Assembly: GCA_910577235.1 (NCBI GenBank)
Contig: CAJTMX010000027.1
Coordinates: 1-64,000, forward strand
DNA length: 64,000 nt
Direction of reading: 5' to 3'
Origin: an uncultured Acetatifactor sp.
GTDB taxonomy: Bacteria; Bacillota; Clostridia; Lachnospirales; Lachnospiraceae
The position numbers were made by a program, and so were the translations under genes. Below are positions 61,528-64,000 of this stretch, in pieces. Positions within the stretch are counted from its first letter, which is position 1. Each line of letters opens with the position of its first letter. Below the pieces are notes generated by a model. That model searched no databases. It was not told the origin of the DNA and saw nothing but the letters and a program-made list of their open reading frames with translations.

Positions 61528-61563
61528 GCGCTTGCCTGCTTTACAGAAAACGGAGGTGATAAC

Positions 61564-62388
61564 ATGGCAGATCCGGTTATTGTGAAACTGCTGGCGGAGG
61601 CAGCTTTGCAGGCCGCAAAGGATAAGGAGGGCAGGAAAAGGCTGTTTGCACTTATCCTGGGGCCGGTCATCTTTCTGCTGCTTTTGATTGCGTTGGTACT
61701 GTACATTGTCACAAGCCCTTTCTCCGCCCTGGCTGACTGGCTTTCCGGGGGAGAAGCCGCCGCCGTGGATGTGTTTCAGAAAGATTACGGTTACAACAAT
61801 GACTCCGGCATCTTTGACAGGGACTTCCGGGAGGCGGACGGGCAGGAATATGACGAGGACATCCTGCTGGGCAGGGACGGGGAGATACAGATGGTTTATT
61901 ATAACCAGCTTGACGAGCGCTGGAAAGAGGAACCATACGGACAGGACAAGATCGGCACCCACGGGTGCGGCCCCACAAGCATGAGCATGGTGGTATCCAC
62001 GTTCACAGGCACAAATGTGGATCCGGTGGAAATGGCAGAATGGTCCTATGAGAACGGATATTACTGTCCGGGCGGCGGCTCCTACCACAGCCTGATACCA
62101 AAGGCGGCGGAACACTGGGGGCTCTCGGTGGATATGAGCCTTGAGGCGGAGGATGTGGCGGATGCCCTCGCAGAGGGAAAGCTGGTGGTTGCCCTTATGT
62201 CAAAGGGGCATTTCACAAAGAGCGGACATTTCATTGTGCTGCGGGGGATCACACCGGAGGGCAGAGTCCTTGTGGCGGATCCCGCCAGCCTGAAACGGAG
62301 TAATCAGGAATGGGAATTATCCCTTATCCTGAGTGAGGCAAAGCAGAGGGTGGGGGCAGGAGGCCCGTTCTGGGCTATATCAAAGTGA
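61564..62388 (+). CDS. Membrane-anchored C39-like peptidase
   Basis: 274 residues. N-terminal membrane segment near 30-52 (LILGPVIFLLLLIALVLYIV), linker, then a C39_2-type papain-fold domain with the Cys in THGCGPTSMSMVVS, His in KSGHFIVLRG and Asp in VLVADPAS. The usual cell-wall hydrolase of such elements (NlpC/P60 or lysozyme type) is not seen in the window; this protein occupies its place after virB4 and may open the wall or mature a secreted component. ACGGAGGTGAT precedes the ATG. Confidence 0.8.
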   Translation: MADPVIVKLLAEAALQAAKDKEGRKRLFALILGPVIFLLLLIALVLYIVTSPFSALADWLSGGEAAAVDVFQKDYGYNNDSGIFDRDFREADGQEYDEDILLGRDGEIQMVYYNQLDERWKEEPYGQDKIGTHGCGPTSMSMVVSTFTGTNVDPVEMAEWSYENGYYCPGGGSYHSLIPKAAEHWGLSVDMSLEAEDVADALAEGKLVVALMSKGHFTKSGHFIVLRGITPEGRVLVADPASLKRSNQEWELSLILSEAKQRVGAGGPFWAISK

Positions 62389-62406
62389 GAGAAAGGAAAT
62401 CAGGCT

Positions 62407-63393
62407 ATGATTTTATATTTATCATCCCAGCAGCATACCAATCTGCTGGACTTTCTGGCAGAGCAGGAGGATGCCCTGCCGGTTAAGAAGATGACGGGGA
62501 ATTTCATGCTAAAGCAGTTTGTGGTTTATGATATGCGGAATTTCTCCCATTGTACGGAACTGGTGTTAGACCGTATCGCTTTCGGGGATGAGGACGGGGA
62601 CTTTGCCCATGCCATTGAGGAATTTCTGACAATGTATAATGCCAGGATCACCGTGATCTGCGAGGGGCTGCGGGAGAATGACCCGCTGTGCCGGGCATTG
62701 CTGGATGCCGGGGTGGGTAATATCGTCACCAGCACAGAGATATGGGAGATGCAGGAGGAGATCAGGCAGTCCCTAAGCAGCCGGGGCATGACAAGGTTCT
62801 GCCCCAGGGAGAGGGAAAGTTCTGAAAAGCAGGGGGAACATTACCATTTCCATGCGGATCGTGTCAGGATTGCCATGGTAAGTTCCCAAAGCCGTATCGG
62901 AACCACCACCACGGCGCTGGGGTTTGCCGCATGGCTGGGCAGCGTGGGGGCAAGTGTGGCCTATGTGGAGAAGAATAGCAGCGGCATCATCCCTTTCCTG
63001 CGGGATGCCTATGAGATGGAGGAAGAGGCGGGCGGATGCCGTCTGGAGAAAATGTGGTATGGGACACAGGCCCCGGGGGCAGGGTTCCATTTCCTGATAG
63101 AAGATTACGGAACGGGCAGGCCGGAGCCGGATGCGGATATTCTGCTGCTGGTCTGTGGCATGAAACCTTATGAAATGGAGCATACCATGAGGCTCCTGGA
63201 GCAGTACGAGACGAGAACAGCTTTCATACTGTGCCCGTTTGTGGAAAAGTCATTGCGTGATACCTACGCAGAGGCATTCCAGACCGATTACCATAAGGTA
63301 TTCTTTTTGGAATACCAGCCGGACTGCATGGACGGCGGCCCTAATGCAAAAGTTTTCAAGAATGTCATAGGGAGATATATTGTTGGGAACTGA
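62407..63393 (+). CDS. Degenerate CpaE/ParA-like protein
   Basis: 328 residues. A receiver-like N-terminal half (about 1-135) is followed by a SIMIBI-type half with VRIAMVSSQSRIGTTTTALG, where the usual GKT/S P-loop lysine is replaced, so ATP binding is doubtful. The arrangement (receiver-like then ParA-like) is that of CpaE/TadZ. It may be a second localisation factor for the pilus or channel. GAGAAAGGAAA precedes the ATG. Confidence 0.6.
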   Translation: MILYLSSQQHTNLLDFLAEQEDALPVKKMTGNFMLKQFVVYDMRNFSHCTELVLDRIAFGDEDGDFAHAIEEFLTMYNARITVICEGLRENDPLCRALLDAGVGNIVTSTEIWEMQEEIRQSLSSRGMTRFCPRERESSEKQGEHYHFHADRVRIAMVSSQSRIGTTTTALGFAAWLGSVGASVAYVEKNSSGIIPFLRDAYEMEEEAGGCRLEKMWYGTQAPGAGFHFLIEDYGTGRPEPDADILLLVCGMKPYEMEHTMRLLEQYETRTAFILCPFVEKSLRDTYAEAFQTDYHKVFFLEYQPDCMDGGPNAKVFKNVIGRYIVGN

Positions 63394-63429
63394 TTTGCGT
63401 ATTATATGGATCGTATGATTGCAGAATTT

Positions 63430-63496
63430 TGGCGGATAATGAGCGGGCGGTATACACAGTTTATGGTGGGTAGACCGCCTAATTTTAACTCCGCCA
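63430..63496 (+). repeat. Nested inverted repeats before the HTH gene
   Basis: Outer TGGCGGA/TCCGCCA (63430-63436, 63490-63496) encloses GGCGGTATAC/GTAGACCGCC (63446-63455, 63470-63479, one mismatch). AATTTT occurs before the first arm and again at 63481. The gap 63394-63546 holds nothing else. It could be an operator, a replication-related site or a leader fold for the following gene. Confidence 0.45.
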
Positions 63497-63546
63497 GAGA
63501 AACAGGATAAATTAAGCGAAAAAATAAGAGAGGCAAGGAAACGATT

Positions 63547-64000
63547 ATGAACCAGTTTGAGATGAAACAGTCAGCATATCAGTCACAATTAAAGAGCAGG
63601 GCATTGCAGGTTCTTATATATTTAATTGACCGTTCTGACAAGGAGCAGACCTGCTTTCCGGCTGTACCCACCATCAGCCGTGATCTGCATATCAGTATAT
63701 CCACAGTCAAGCGTGCCATGCGGGAATTGGTGGAGGCCGGATATGTTACAAAGGAGAGCCGGTTTCGAGAGGGAAACAAGGGGCAGACCTCAAATCTATA
63801 TACGTTGCATTTCGCAGAGAAAGCAAATGTTTCAGAACTGATTGTTGAGCCGGAGAAAAATATGCAGACAGAGAAATTGGAACAGACAGGTGAAGAACCT
63901 GTAGTTATTGCACAGAAAAATACAGACATTTTGTGCAGAGAACAATTTGCAGGCATACTGGAAAGCGAAAGTGTAGCGGAACAGAGAGAAAAGGGGAATA
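63547..64000 (+). CDS. Helix-turn-helix protein, cut by the window end
   Basis: At least 151 residues, open at the end of the window. The N-terminal winged-helix part reads SRALQVLIYLIDRSDKEQTC, FPAVPTISRDLHISISTVKR, AMRELVEAGYV, the pattern of HTH_36-type replication-initiator or regulator proteins common in ICEs. A Glu/Gln-rich linker follows. The ATG has a weak GGCAAGGAAACG before it. Whether it starts replication or regulates transfer cannot be told without its C-terminus. Confidence 0.75.
   Translation, partial: MNQFEMKQSAYQSQLKSRALQVLIYLIDRSDKEQTCFPAVPTISRDLHISISTVKRAMRELVEAGYVTKESRFREGNKGQTSNLYTLHFAEKANVSELIVEPEKNMQTEKLEQTGEEPVVIAQKNTDILCREQFAGILESESVAEQREKGN

Larger units (their letters stand above)
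21251..64000 (+). mobile_element. Integrative conjugative element, left end and most of its body (right end outside window)
   Basis: The left border is placed where the deacetylase gene breaks (21241-21260). Inside are partition genes, a relaxase, coupling protein, VirB2/VirB4/VirB6/PrgI-like transfer proteins, orphan methyltransferases, SpoVG, a Tad pilus module and many accessory genes, almost all on the + strand. This is the usual make-up of large Firmicutes ICEs. No integrase, excisionase or antibiotic-resistance gene is in the window, so the integration module should lie past 64000. The exact att core cannot be fixed without the right end. Confidence 0.88.

Overview
The window is from a Gram-positive anaerobe of the Clostridia, most likely a gut Lachnospiraceae. 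Strong Shine-Dalgarno (SD) sequences precede most genes, TTG starts are frequent, there is a DUF4250 protein and an Fe-S/ASKHA activase-like protein, and the sugar genes resemble those of Roseburia-type mannan degraders. No tRNA, rRNA or CRISPR array was seen.

Region 1 (1-17.4 kb) is a chromosomal carbohydrate locus, all on the + strand. A first unit (168-6166) encodes a binding lipoprotein, two ABC permeases, an amylosucrase-like GH13 enzyme and a fructokinase-like PfkB kinase, and ends at a terminator near 6200. A second set (6418-17299) encodes a GH36 alpha-galactosidase, a LacI regulator, a cellobiose/mannobiose 2-epimerase, a GH130 mannosyl-glucose phosphorylase, two SGNH acetylesterases (CE2-like and CE17-like), a GH1 beta-glucosidase fused to a mannose-6-phosphate isomerase, and DUF4250. 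Together they read as intracellular use of acetylated galacto(gluco)mannan oligosaccharides: deacetylation, degalactosylation, epimerisation of Man-Man to Man-Glc, and phosphorolysis.

Region 2 (17.5-21.25 kb) holds a RACo/DUF4445-like ASKHA protein, a chemoreceptor, and the first 62 codons of a membrane-anchored polysaccharide deacetylase, cut off inside its TFDDG motif.

Region 3 (about 21.25 kb to the end) is most of an integrative conjugative element (ICE) whose right end and integrase lie outside the window. In order it carries ParA and ParB; a 2565-residue methylase/SNF2-helicase protein; DUF3991-toprim; accessory genes; a solitary minus-strand MazF/PemK-like gene; a MobP-type relaxase; a VirD4 coupling protein; a VirB2-like pilin; SpoVG; VirB6- and PrgI-like proteins; two orphan DNA methyltransferases; and a Tad-type pilus set (prepilin peptidase, CpaB, CpaE/TadZ-like, CpaF, TadB, TadC, two pseudopilin-like proteins). 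It ends with a large secreted protein, VirB4, a C39-like peptidase and a HTH protein.

The most unusual signals are in the ICE. (a) A repeated RNA-like fold with the same architecture occurs after three genes (38585, 46103, 53949), with a related hairpin at 46201. Its helices differ in sequence but keep pairing, and its core motif is TCTAAG...CTAAGA. (b) Two genes appear nested out of frame inside larger genes, each with its own SD: a TnpV-like gene in the helicase gene and a 155-codon ORF in the cytosine methyltransferase gene. (c) Several genes seem to need near-cognate starts (ATA, ATC, perhaps ACG). (d) A complete-looking Tad pilus module sits inside the conjugation gene cluster.
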